A stretch of DNA of 64,000 bases from Nematostella vectensis (Eukaryota; Cnidaria; Anthozoa; Actiniaria; Edwardsiidae), in NCBI RefSeq assembly GCF_932526225.1, contig NC_064047.1, positions 8,359,994 to 8,423,993 of the forward strand. The letters are read 5' to 3'. Below, piece after piece: positions 25,000 through 37,290 of this stretch. Both the position numbers and the translations under genes were made by a program. The notes beneath the pieces were generated by a model. It worked only from the letters and a program-made list of their open reading frames with translations, made no database searches and was not told the DNA's origin. Every line of letters begins with the position of its first letter. Position 1 is the stretch's first letter.

Positions 25000-27400
25000 C
25001 GTGTATCACAACCCTGACTGAAAAGTCAACCTGGTAATTTCTGATTACTGTTTCACCTGCACAAATAATTGGTCAACATCAAGACATACCCATAAATCAA
25101 GGCTTCGGCAAGGGTATCTATGACATTCGTCTTGTAAAGACGTGACGAAAAAACATGACGTGACGCTTCAAATAAGCCCATTTCACATCGAATATGGCGG
25201 AGAATTTCCCTGAGTACTTAGTAACTTATAGCAAACAAAATATCAAGTGCGACTTTTTTTTTTAAATTGATGCGACTTTTTGTAAAGGGTAATTGAAATT
25301 TGAGCTTTTCTTCCCTGAACTAATACACAGGGCAATGATGATCAAGGAAAAATTATATTAAAAAGCCAAAATCTGGTTATGTGCACTTCGGCCTCACGTT
25401 ATTTGTGTTTTGAAAATCAGTCCGTAATACAAGGAACCTATAGCCATTGTAAGAAATTGTGTCTTCTCTTTCTATTTGGGATTGCGCGTTTTCCAGGTTT
25501 TTCCGTCATGTCTCTTGTAAATACTTTGTTACATGTCTCCGTATGTCTCTTTAATCACGTTGTCTCACTCTTATCTTGCGGTGCTGTCTCTTACCTCAAG
25601 AAGGACCCCAAGGCACTTAGTAAGGACACAAAAATGACAAACAAATTCATATCGCTTTAATTTTGTAAATTTGAGGATCTAGGGAAGAGAAAGCACCACA
25701 AGCGGATACATTCACACTAAGATCCATTAATGTAGAAAAGCATTAGAGTATGACTACGTTCTTAAGGGGGGCTCAACCAAACTAATCCAAATCAAATATA
25801 CGCGAAAATGAGAACCATCCAAAGGAAAACCAAAATTGTTTTTCCCCAAAAATGCTACACATTGTAATATGGGTGTAATGCTTATTGTATATTTTTTTAT
25901 TACCAATGCAATTTCCGATTTCTAAATTTGTCAACTTGTCTGTAATTTTAAAGTTCTTAGGTACTACTCATCAATTAACTTCATGATTCAAGTCAATTAC
26001 TAACAAATACAAGCTCGAAGGGAAAGACAATTAACGCATTTGTTATGATGTAATAATGTGTTATTAAGTATAACAATGTACATAGCTTACAATTAAAATT
26101 TGATTTCCAATAAAGAAATGTAGCATACTTAAAGTGTTTTAATCAATTTACAGAGACGTGTTATTTCCTATTTTATTTTATTGTTTTGATATTCTAAAAA
26201 CTCGACTATAATAAATAACCTCTTAGCAAGCACAGCAAAACACGGCGAATAACCAGGAATGGGCCATTGCAGCTAAAAGGCACGGTATGTCGGCTACTTT
26301 GGTAGATTTGGGGGTCAGTACGCAGCTCTTACAAGCTGCAATTTGATTGGGCAAATGAACAATATCCACACCTCGACACAAAGAAAGAGAAGAATAGAGA
26401 AAAAAAAAAACTCCTTTGTAGAACAAAGATAATAGGAGACAAAGCAGCTGCGTACTTACTCCAGATTTGTCGAACAAACTATACAAGGCGCGCTCTGCAT
26501 TCTGGTAGTTGTGGTAGGTGGCCTCGGCATTTCTAAATGAAAACGCGCGCATTTATAGCTTGAATCTCTTATTGCACATCGAACATTGGCTGAGCCGTCA
26601 AGGCCGTAGCATGGGGTCGGGCACTAGGGGGTATGTGTGCCCCCCCTCCCCCCAGTGTTTTAAAAAAATAATAGGGAAATGACCAGTGAAGGAGTGGCCC
26701 AATTATTTTCTTAATGTTCCTGTATCGCACACTACTCCCCCAAATATTTCGAGCAGAGGTTTGTTGGGGTACTGTACTGCACTTCTCATTCTCCCTTCTA
26801 AAAATCACTATTTGTTATTCCTCATGATTGACAGCAAGACGTCGGGTGGTGTTCTACATATTAAATGGGGACTAGAGTAAATGCCAAGGGGACTCAAAGG
26901 CCTTGAACTCTATTGGGGGAGATTGCTTTGGGGAGCTACGAAGATGGAGAGAAAACCTCTTTTCGGCGCCGCCAGAAGGATCAGCCCACAAAAACCAAAA
27001 ACTAGAACCAAAGTGAACATGGAAACATAATTTATTAAAGGTGTTATTCAAAAGATTAAAGAGTGTTATAGTGGTTTTCAAAAACCCGTGAAATATTGTT
27101 TATAAGTTATTTATTAATAATACACTGTATAATAATATACAATGTATGTATTTGTTCTCTTTTTTTCCTAGCTGGACTATTACACTTTACATTTTGTTGC
27201 ACGGGATTTTGAAAACCACTCTAAGAGCCATGTCACATCGGAAAATGCCGTATCATTTTGTAGAACAGCAGCAAGATGGTTTCAAAGGTTCATCTGTTGT
27301 CTTAGATAACCAGACTTGACAAAGGGACGGTCCCTAGCATTTCTGTCTTTTTTTTTGTAGGCAAAAGGCTTTTCACACGGCATTCAAACCCTTAGGAGAT
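25000..27400. other. Convergent intergenic region between mannosidase and channel genes
   Basis: Holds the 3' ends of two converging genes. Candidate + strand polyadenylation signal AATAAA at 26109; candidate - strand signals are TTTATT near 27029 and 27110. No protein-coding gene is convincing apart from the weak candidate exon at 26460-26532. Confidence 0.45.
26460..26532 (-). CDS. Possible orphan exon, function unknown
   Basis: On the - strand, TTTCATTTAG precedes a 73-nt open segment encoding NAEATYHNYQNAERALYSLF, followed by a consensus donor GTAAGT. Alternatively an ATG at about 26550 could begin it. No partner exon was found on either side, and the downstream block (26388-26462) is a repeat also present at 7507-7583. 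It may be repeat-derived. I do not recognise a family. Confidence 0.2.
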
Positions 27401-27401
27401 A

Positions 27402-27516
27402 CAGGCGTGTAGCCAGGATAATTTGCTGAGGGGGAGGGGGGGGGGGGGGGGAAAGGCAGTCGGGGTCCGGCCAAGGGCGCACCCACCCCTCCCCCCACCA
27501 CCCTTGGCACGCGCCT
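27402..27516. mobile_element. G/C-tract MITE with CAGGCG ends
   Basis: CAGGCGTGTAGCCAGG at the left and the inverse CTTGGCACGCGCCTG at the right flank long G and C tracts. Similar poly-G elements occur near 37140-37290 and 59465-59520. Confidence 0.5.
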
Positions 27517-27937
27517 GTAATGGAACTTATTTATATAGAGATTTGTATGACAACGGGCCTTCTAATGTTCTAATAGTAAAGAAGCCATGATAACAAGGCG
27601 AAAGCACGTTTTAAGCTGTAAGCTGGATTAATAAAACTTGGATTTTTCATTAGACGGCTAGAAATTTTGGAAATCCCGCGATTACATTTAGTCTGGTGTT
27701 CTCCAATGTCCTTGCCATTTACCAACGTTAACAATCTAACGTGACAGAGCTACGCACCATGTTACATCGATGTAAATATCTCGTTTACCTCATCTTCTCT
27801 AAAGGGAAAAATTTCCCTCAAAATACCAAGTCCGTGACGCTTTCAAAAATTGGCTGTCAAAATGTCATGCAAAATCATGAATTGCGTTACCCATCTGCCA
27901 TCTGCATCTGCGTGACAATGCATTGTGTCACGCAGCT

Positions 27938-30900
27938 TTAAACCATGTGGGGAGTCAATCCGTTCTCGTTACTCTCGACCTCCCGGACCTTAGTGAGCCA
28001 CTCCTCGTAAAATGCCTCGTATTCCTGGATGAGTTCCCGGATCTTCGCGGACTTAGTCTTGATGGCTTGGATTGTCTGATTGTTGAGCAGCATTTCGTGG
28101 CAGTCACACTTGTCGGCACTGCCTGTCCCCGGAAACGCAAGGTATGAAGCACTCTTCTTTTTCTCGATCTTTTTAATGTGATGACCTGGCATGATACAAA
28201 ATACGATATGTTAAGTAACATTATTTGTAGTAATCAGCAGGTACTTGAAACAATCTTGCAGTTTGAACACAGGGTTCCCGTATAATGTGATGACCTGACA
28301 TGATACAAGATAGTGTAGTTCCAGAAAATATCCAACCCCCCCCCCCCCCCCCAATGGAAGGGGGTCGGAGGTATGACCCCCCACCCCTCTGGAATTCCCC
28401 CCCTGAAAAAATAATTAATACAGTAACTGTTAAGGAAATCGGGCATTTACCCCCACCCCTCTGGAAATTCCTGGGCGTTTAACCCCCATACCCCCCGGAA
28501 TTTCCAATCCCCTCCATGGGAGGAGGGGGGGTATGCATGTTTTCTGGAACTACACAACTAATTAATTATAAGTAAGTTTAAGTGTTAGTAGCACGTGTGT
28601 TTTACTGAATCATTGTATGATAAAACAATTATTGAATTCGGTTATATTGGTGGTTTAATTAAACTGGTTTCAATCTCAATCTCCAAGAGTGGACACAACC
28701 AAGAACAAAACTGAATAGGCTGTGCTGTACATGTTACTATTAAGTGTTACTATCATTTAGCTAGTAAGAATTCAACACAATGAGAAACTTGGCAAGTTAT
28801 AAGGCAAAGAAAAACATTTTTTAGCTAAACATGGTTGTTTTGGTGTGAATGCAGTATAAAACCTCATCCAATAATTGTTTATTATTAGTGAGTTAGTAGT
28901 GGGTAACTTGAAAATAAACCATGTTGTTTGAATACGAGGTTCCGGTATAAAAAGGTAAGACCGCTTTCATTTTTACCATCCACTGGTACGAGTAACATTG
29001 CCTGAGAAATCTGGGCTGTAATTTCTTTTAAAAGCAATTTCATGCCTGGCCGGTGTCGTTTTATGGGCACTTCATGGGATGGCTGAGAAGAGTACCCCGC
29101 TTTGTCCTTCTATTATCAGAGCAAATACGATGCTTGAGCCTTCCAATTGGAAATGCCTCCCAGTCCGAAGTTTCAATTAATAAGCCCGGGTTTCCCGTAC
29201 TCGAGGACGGAGCAAAAAAAAAATTGCATTAAATTTTCCAATTCTCAATATATAAGCTCAAGATCCTTATACAAGGAGCTCCTCTGACCAAAACCTTAAT
29301 CCCAAATTTTAAAGAAATTTAGAAGATATGAAATTTAGATATTAGCGAGCAAAGTTGGCTTAATTTCTGATCAGAGCCCGACTTCTCCTTAAAAACGAGG
29401 AGAATTCATACCTTGGACATTTGAAAATTGCACTTCAAGCCTCATATCTCGAAGACGAATCCATTAGAAAAAACACGTTTTGATATTTTGGTTTACATAA
29501 CATAAGGAGCCTCTACGCAAAAATTCAAGCTTACCGAAGTTAACCAGACCTTTTTTGGGAAAACTTTTTTTTTGGAAAACATTTTTTTGTTATGTCGTAC
29601 TCGAGTAAACAGGGGGTTGCCCTGTGTGTATTTAAAAAGCGAGTTGCTTACGTTTTGCAGGCCTGTGGTAGAATATTTCCCAGCAAAACCCGAGGAAGAG
29701 TAATCCGCCTACTCCCCCCAGTAGTATATAGAGAACTCGGCGGAAGGACTTCTCGCGGTAGAAGAACAGTTGCTCCGATGCCTTCACCTCCTGGCTCACA
29801 TCATCAGTGGGGTTCTGGAAATCACATTATGACATTAGGGTCAGTGTAATTCCCTACTATGTTATCATCTGTTATAACTGTTAATTCATCCGTAAATGAT
29901 CTTTCTAGCGTCTAACTTCCAGCCTTGCATTAATTCGCTACAATGTTCTACCATTGAATTTCCTGAATAAGAGACAATTTCCAAAATTCCTCCGTTCACT
30001 TAATTCAATACTGATTTGATACTTGAAATAAAAATAATTACATAGGGAGTTGAAGTCTGAATTTCAAAAAAAGCACCGATGACAAAGGCTGACTATAGCT
30101 ATTGCTTCTAAACAACAACCCTTTCTTCAATTCACTTTAGCATTTATTACGACACAATGAATGTAAGAACCAATCGACCTCAGTAACACGACCATACCGA
30201 CCTTAAGGGGCTCCAGATATTTGGCGATTACTTCAAACACTTCTTGGGGGTGGTTTCTCAAATAACCCCTGAAGCAATTCACCATCCGCGATGAGTTATG
30301 CCGAACGACGAGCCCGTACGTTATCGGATGGTCATAGGTGGTCTCAATCCGGATAGGATTCGTGGATAAGTATTTGCTATAGTGCGTCAACACATAGTTA
30401 TCAATCAAGGAGCCATTGAGGGTGCGGTCCATCAGGGCATCGTTCATTGCGGAGATGACACCAAACGCTAATGACACAAAGTCACAAAGTCACAAAGTAA
30501 ATGTATGTATACGTATATAATATCCGGGGGAGGGGTCTCAAGAAAAGTAGACGGGGGTGATCGTTCTATCTTTTAGGGTATAAAATCGACCAACTGCTTG
30601 CTTAATTACTTTGGGGGTGTTTACCTTTTTGCCGATCCTCTTTTCTCTTAGGATTAAAAATTCCTTTTACCACACCCAATTTTCTATCTCTTAGGGGTAA
30701 GAATTTCTGTTAACCACACCCAAAGTGTTATCCTTGGGGGTTAAAATAGGTTTTGCCGACGATCACCCACGACGGATTATCGGAGTCGTCCCCCCCACCT
30801 TTCCCCCAGGGTACAATACTCAAAAATATCAGACCGAGGTCTCGAATGTACGGCCCATAAGACTGAGGTCTAATACCACAAGGTCATTTGCCTAGGACGA

Positions 30901-33774
30901 AGACAAAGACGGTCCTGAATACTCTATATTTACATTTTTAAATACTTTTTTTTAACCGAATAAGTACTTTAACCAGGGAGCCATTTTAAAGGTACGTTTC
31001 TGGTCTATTCTTGTTGCAGATCGCAGTAAGCAGCAACCGGCTTTCAAAGTCATTAAAAAAGTCTGAAATTTCCTTTATGTGTTTTACAAAAATACCTACG
31101 TTTCATTTCAGCGTTGAGACTGACTCCAAGTCTGTACTCTTCGCTACCACTAGCTGCCCCAATCTGAAAAAAATAAGACACGTGATAAGATACTACCCAG
31201 CCTCGTCCGAGGCTTTCTTACCGGGCTTCCTGTTCTGGAATACAAGTTAATTATATGTATTTCATTTGAATGTTTTTGCGAAAGAGCAAAAGGATGTCTT
31301 CAAAGCTGTCCATAGACGAAGGATTGCCAGATTTAACAGACATCAGTTATTTATCCACTCACTAAACCCCACCAATTTTATCAAGAGCGTGACGCGTGGG
31401 ACGGTTTGGGTTTGATTGACAGCTAACAATTCCAAACCACCCCCCCCAAAAAAACAAAGCTAGTCTTATAGCGATTCCCAATACATCGCGACCCTTCGCC
31501 TTGATATTCTAACAGTGCTTTTGGTTAGTCCGTGGACGTCAATCATCCGCGTTTCCATAACAATCGTAGTTTCGCAGTCAACTTTACTTGTTTGTGAGAT
31601 ACAAGGCGAAGGGTGGCGATGTAATGGGAATCGCCATAATAGGTTCTTAAAACGACGGCTACAGCTTTTAACCAGGGGCAAGATTTTATGTGTTAGTCAT
31701 TGGAAGTCTTTTCTTTAAATCAAAACTTTAATCTCGCCTGCTTGGGAAATAAGCTTTCGTATAATAGCGCTTAAGCAAAAGAACCAGTCAGAGAGCATGT
31801 ACTTTCGTAGCCATAAAGCAACTAAATATTGTAACTCAGCCAACCAGAGAGCCCTGCGCATCCCTCTGTGTACGCGCCTGTAGTCATACCTCATACGCTA
31901 ATGCTTGGAGTTAGACTTACTAAGGCTCCGTGGACGGAAAAATGATGCTGGATGCTGGCAGAGAGTGAAGCGGTGATGATGGCGGTGAAGATTGCGATAA
32001 TGATGATCCCCACAAGAATCCACACAATGCAAAACACGCGCGCGAGGAGAGATTTCGGGGCACGGTCACCGTACCTGAAATGATCAGGTCAGGTGTTATA
32101 ATAAGGCTTTAATAGCCCTAGCTTTCCTGCCTACTTTTCCTGCCTTCCTACGTACATTGGTATAGCTCCAAAGTTATCGATGACGTATATTACCTGCAAT
32201 TGTACCTTTATTTGTATTGATATTTATACGATATTTAACAATAAACCTAATAATCTCATGCTGCAAAAATCCCAGAAAGAGGAGGATAACATGGTTGTTT
32301 TGTTGATATTAGAATTTCCCGGTATATATTAGGATTTCCCAAGTACCCTTGGTATATATATTCAATATTGTGTTGAAAATAATACTGACCCGACTGTTGT
32401 CATGGTGACGAAAGCCCACCAAAATCCTTCCCAAGTTCCACTGAGAAACGGGCGCGGAAACTCATCAGGATTCTTCAGCCGATCCTTGAAGATAACAGCT
32501 TACAGACTGAGCGGTATAACACATTGACGAGAGTGTGGTAAGGTGATGCGCTAAAGTGTGGTAAGGTGATGCGTTAAAGTGTGGTAAGGTGATGTGCTAA
32601 AGTGTGGTAAGGTGGTATGCTAAATTGTGGTAAGGTGAAGTGCTAAAGTGTGGTAAGGTGGTGTGCTAAAGTGTGGTAAGGTGATGTGCTAAAGTGTGGT
32701 AAGGTGGTGTGCTAAAGTGTGGTAAGGTGATGTGCTAAAGTGTGGTAAGGTGGTGTGCTAAAGTGTGGTAAGATGATGTGCTAAAGTGTGGTAAGGTGAT
32801 GTGCTAAAGTGTGGTAAGGTGATGTACTAAAGTGTGGTAGGGTAGTGTGCTAAAGTGTGGTAAGGTGATATGCTAAAGTGTGGTAAGGTGATGTGCTAAA
32901 GTGTGGTAAGGTAATGTGCTAAAGTGTGGTAAGGTGATGGGTTAAAGCGTTGTAAGGTGGTGTGCTAAAGTGTGGTAAGGTGGAGTGCTAAAGTATGGTA
33001 CGGTGTTGTGCAGGATGATGTGGTAGTGAGTGTGATGTGCTAAGGTGACAATGCGAGGTGGTATAGGTGGGACGATATAAGTTCAAGCCTTACCAATAAC
33101 CAGATGATGATTCCTGAAAAGGTTGCAGCTACCACGATAAAAACGAGTATTGGCCACGCCAGTGAAACAGTCGTGAACAGCTGTTTAGTCTGGTCAATCT
33201 TTTCCTTATCCCTCACCAACAGCGCGACTCTCGGAGCTTGTAGGAATGGGATAAAACTCATATCCTTAAAAGCCTCATCGTCCAAACTGGTACCAGTAAT
33301 TGGAAAAGTAAGATCATATGCCGTCTCCGGATCGTTTAGAGTCTCTTCCATTCCACGTATAGATTCCAATATTTTTCCTTGATTGACGTACGTGTTATTG
33401 CAACAGACATGAAGCATTTGGTTGATGAGGTTTGGGAAGATCCCTTCGACACCCAAACCTTTACCACTCAAGACCGGCCTCGCATATGGTCCATAGAACT
33501 GCCATGTAGCCGACACAGGCAGCCCATTTTCGCACTTTTCGTCAAGAGTAAACCTTGCCAGTTCTTCCTTGCTCAACTGTCTGCCCGCCAAAGATGCATT
33601 CCATTCTTTGAAAATTGCACTCGTGTTTTCGCTAAATATGTCATCGGGTTTCAGAAAGAAGCCCTCCGAGATGTCTGCCACTTGAGCACTCTCTGAGAAG
33701 TCCTGCTCGGTGGCTGTCGAATATGCCACCAGTGTCCAAACAATAAGAGCTGTTATCCCTATCGAACTCGCCAT
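27938..33774 (-). CDS. Glutamate-receptor-like channel with a potassium-channel filter (TVGYGD)
   Basis: Exons on the - strand: 33774-33094, 32484-32390, 32074-31921, 31163-31100, 30467-30202, 29814-29652, 28185-27938 (stop TAA 27940-27938); 1671 nt, 556 aa, all phases match. Order: signal peptide (1-21), extracellular S1-like lobe with three cysteines, M1 (about 205-227), pore with WWAFVTMTTVGYGD (filter residues 257-262), M2 (about 272-295, ending TAIITASLSAS), S2-like lobe (about 311-420, starting IGAASGSEEYRLG), M3 (447-469) and an 87-residue cytoplasmic tail with a likely coiled coil (about 507-548). The topology is that of animal ionotropic glutamate receptors, but the filter is that of potassium channels, as in cyanobacterial GluR0 and rotifer AvGluR1. 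A 5' UTR splice acceptor sits at 33804-33805, so at least one leader exon lies upstream. Potassium selectivity and ligand gating are inferred. Confidence 0.88.
28177..28310 (-). repeat. Duplicated 3' splice site of the channel's last exon
   Basis: A 26-bp stretch, TTGTATCATGYCAGGTCATC plus ACATTA on the - strand, occurs twice about 109 bp apart: once at the exon 7 acceptor (28186-28187) and once upstream (28294-28295). Both have CAG|GTCATCAC. Splicing to the upstream copy would keep the frame, replace the tail with about 23 different residues (ending ADYYK) and stop before the coiled coil. Confidence 0.8.
28313..28555. mobile_element. MITE with GTGTAGTTCCAGAAAA ends
   Basis: Perfect 16-bp inverted ends, GTGTAGTTCCAGAAAA and TTTTCTGGAACTACAC, around C/G tracts and the block CAGTAACTGTTAAGGAAAT. 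A second, end-eroded copy lies at 37985-38200. It sits in intron 6 of the channel gene, directly before the duplicated acceptor. Confidence 0.8.
28934..28954 (+). promoter_or_regulatory. Second copy of the ACGAGGTTCCG-TATAAAA motif
   Basis: Nearly identical to 24024-24042. It lies in channel intron 6 and points away from the channel's transcription direction. No downstream gene on the + strand is seen. Confidence 0.3.
32515..33010. repeat. 23-bp minisatellite in channel intron 1, about 21 copies
   Basis: Unit GTGCTAAAGTGTGGTAAGG plus TGAT (23 bp). On the gene (-) strand each unit contains CCACACTTTAG|C, a plausible 3' splice site, and the array ends about 30-45 bases before the true acceptor of the pore exon (32484). 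On the + strand each unit contains the donor-like GGTAAGG. Confidence 0.9.
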
Positions 33775-33803
33775 TTGCTACGGACGACTACAAGGAAAGT
33801 GTC

Positions 33804-36270
33804 CTGTCAAAAAAAAAATTATGTGAGAAAACTCATTTTTACGCAAATGACAATTTGCCAATACCAGCCTATTTGAAATTTTCAAGAGGAATTATGTTAG
33901 GAGCTACCCTTTTGCGGTAACGTTTTAGGTCGAAATCCAAAACGCGTTTTTCCTGAAGATTACCCAAGATACATACGTTACAAATATTTTTTGGCTTCCG
34001 GTGACAAATCTCCACTGGAATATGTTTTCGCTTGGTCAATCAGTACAATCTAAAAAGTGATTTAGCTCACGTACAAAAGTTAGTAGAGGTAAAACCTTGG
34101 CTTGTCTTAAGCCTGTCGCTACCGTGCTGTCAGAGTTAAGGCTCAAATGAGTCCCTCGAGGGTTTTAAATGCTTAAAAGTATTCTGAATGATATAACATG
34201 ATAACAAATGGAGATCACCTATAAGTAACATTACCAACGCAAATGACGCGCTGTAATTGGAATGTAAAAACATGCTCGCGGGCTTGATACAGAGCAACAG
34301 GATGAATTGAAAAATAGCGTTTGGGGACTAGATCTACACCTGTTTTACATCCTGCTATGTGTCTTTTAATTAACTTGCAGTACATTTATTATTATACATC
34401 AGCAGGAATCGCAGTTAATATTTATCAAACCGCGCTCAAAATAGAAAGGACAACATCAAAAGAAATTTACTCTATAACAGTCCTTTGCATTAACGTTCAC
34501 AAAAACATCCCTTTCATAATTAGTTGTGTTTTATGTGTTAAAGTGTACCATTGGCTAATAATAATTGATGGTGGAAATATTTATCTTAAAATTACTCATT
34601 TCATTTAGACGTGAAAAAAAAAGCTACTTTAGCTGTAGCCTTTCACAAGTTAATGTATTTTGCAATGGAATAAAGGGGCAATTACGAGACCGAAGCTGGT
34701 TTATGAATACTGTTATCTTTTAAAGCCGAACAATTAGAGAAGCCTAAGATTAGAATTATAGCAATCTGTTTCATTTTTTCATTGGGAAGATCTTTTGACA
34801 AGAGAATAATAGAGAAAAAGTAAGACGCAGGTAGTAATATAAAGCACGAAGACAATTACTCTCAACCAGCTGATGCTGATTTTTACAAGAGTGTGTTCTC
34901 CCTTTTAGTAGTAAGTATGGGTTTGATAAGATGATTACTTTTCGTGCTCTTAACACTAAATCAATTTCATATATTGTGATAACATTTATCGCATCAATTT
35001 AGGCTCCCATTAGCCTTAGGCCTCGATAAGAAGGCCCATTTAGAATTCCGCCTCATGTCTTACAATGTAAGCTCATTTATATATTTTATAAAAGGTATAA
35101 GATATCACCTCTTTGTGGTAAAAATTTAAGTAACCCTTTAAACACCTACCAGAATATATAATCAAACAGCCTCGAGTCATGTCTCACTTCTTACGAAAAT
35201 TTATGAATACTTGGTAAAGTCCTACATCTTTGGTAAGGAAATTTTCACGATTGCGATTTGAAATGTGATGCTTTTGAACTGAACGCTAAACCTACCCCCT
35301 ACGCCTACAGGCCTAGTTCAGAGTTCAGACTCCGTTCTTTTCTTTCCAAATATGCAATACACGCAAATGAACGAAGCCGATTGTTTCATCTTGATTTGCA
35401 TGCATAGACATTTGGAATGACACATGAAAAGAACGGCGTCTAGACTAGGTCACTTCTATCATTCTGGAATGGGAATGGTTGGTAGAGAATGTTCAGAATG
35501 GCATTCGAGTCATTCTGTTACAGGTAGCAGAATGGGTGGAATGGCCTTCATTTCATTCCGGAATGGGAACGCGGGATAAACGAACGCGCGCTTTTTCTAT
35601 TCATTCCAGAATCACGAGTAAAAAACGCGCCCCAGTAAGTGGGTATCCCCTCCCCCTTTACCATCCAACCAATAACAATAGGCTCCGAGCTTATTGGGGT
35701 CTTTGTTTGGCCTGTAAAGGCCCACATCCTAAGCAAAAGCTAAAATTTTGATCAAATGCGCGATGTATATGGGCATCTATGTAGAGAAAGGTGGTATTCA
35801 AGGAATTGGCAATATATGGAGAGACATGATTCTTGAGAATATTCGCAGACGTAGGACGTTGAATACGCATTTTAACGAACTTTGCAATAATTATCGGGAG
35901 GGGAGGGGAGGGGGAGTCAGAGTCTAGAGCAGGGGAAGGGGGGGAGCTCCATATCAATATTTGGGTGACCTCGCTCGGCCAATCTCTTGGAGGCCTGGGT
36001 CTAAGGGCTTTTCAAGATTTGTGTGATAAAGATTTGACTAAGCGATAAAGTTTTTTGACACATTTTTGCCCCGAGTCTCAAATTGACAGAAATCAGCATT
36101 TTTCACCATGTTTTCTGGAGATCAGGGAGAGGGAAAACTTTAGCTCTTCTAAATATGGGCATCAATGCCCATATAAGGCAATGCATACGAAGGACATTAT
36201 CCGTGGGGAATATGTTTGATATGATCTTTTTAAGTGATCTAGATTTAGCTTGAATGACTTGAAATAGTAA
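33804..36270. other. Upstream region of the channel gene, no gene recognised
   Basis: Contains the acceptor for channel exon 1 and probably part of a long leader intron. A stretch rich in GGAATG / CATTCC occurs at 35455-35620. No coding exon is supported. Confidence 0.5.
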
Positions 36271-36277
36271 TAAAATC

Positions 36278-36324
36278 TTCGAAGTTCACAGTAAAAAAGA
36301 CTCTTTTTTACTGTGAACTTCGAA
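36278..36324. repeat. Perfect short palindrome (23-bp arms, 1-base spacer)
   Basis: TTCGAAGTTCACAGTAAAA followed by AAGA, one C, then the exact inverse ending AACTTCGAA. No similar copy was noticed elsewhere in the window. Confidence 0.95.
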
Positions 36325-37139
36325 CATTTAATCGAAATTCGAGTGTGGAAAAAATGTCAGTTTCTTCTTCTTTTAGATGATCTTTAACTTTAACTATAAT
36401 GGTTTTCCTTTTTTCTTATCCCCCTTCTGATAATTATTTTCACAGTCCCTTATTGTGAAACTAAGATTGATTTCGGTCATGCGATATGAAAATCAGATCG
36501 AAGTAGTGAGGAACTCTCTCTAATCACACGTCTCTGTTTTACCATTTTAAAACTAGGATTTCTTATGGCTGTTTCTGCATGGCTAGGCAATTCTTAAACT
36601 ATTGAGCTTACACATGGAAGAATTTTATAAGAACGTCTAATTTTTAGTTGAGGCGGGGCTGTTTGTATTTTTGGAGCATTTTAAGGTTGAAAACTTTCTT
36701 ATGGATGTTCTTAAATTTCAGTGTATAAAATATGATACTTCATATGGAGTGTTAGAAAGAAAATTACACACATGATAAAATTACAATAATGTTTATGGCT
36801 TTTATTATTATGAACACAATTTGCATTTTAGAACGCATCAGACTGACAAATCAATATTTTGCTGCTTATCTGCACGCTCGAAGATCCAGCGTGTTTTGCG
36901 GGCGCTCGCAAAGGTCACCCCTACTGGTACTTTGAGCATGGCTTTCGGCATGTTCTTAGCATGTTCTTAAAATTTGGTGAAATCTCAGGCTGGACGTTCT
37001 CATAAAAAAGGTTCTTATAAAAAAAAAAGAGTGTACTGAGAGTATATTGCGGTAATGCAGTATTCTTATAGCCACCGCCCCCAATTACAATAGCAATTTT
37101 CTTTTTTATGTAATTGAATATGGCCATGATCGTGTTTGT

Positions 37140-37290
37140 ACACACAAGGGTTGGGGGGGGGGGGGGGGGGGGGGAGGAGCGCAAACCTCCAGGAAGTGGG
37201 CCATTTTTATTGAAGGATTGTCAAATACTATCCTTTTTCCATGTGATAGCCATGACTGCGCACCCCCTCCCCCTCAGCAATCCTGGGTAC
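37140..37290. repeat. Poly-G tract and G-rich MITE remnant
   Basis: About 24 consecutive G at 37152-37175, followed by a C-rich stretch ending CCTGGGTACGCACCTA, as in the other poly-G elements of this window. Confidence 0.5.

Noticed and set aside
25379-25660. 93-residue open frame on the + strand
   Set aside because: It lies in the probable 3' flank of the mannosidase gene; its hydrophobic segments come from T-rich DNA.
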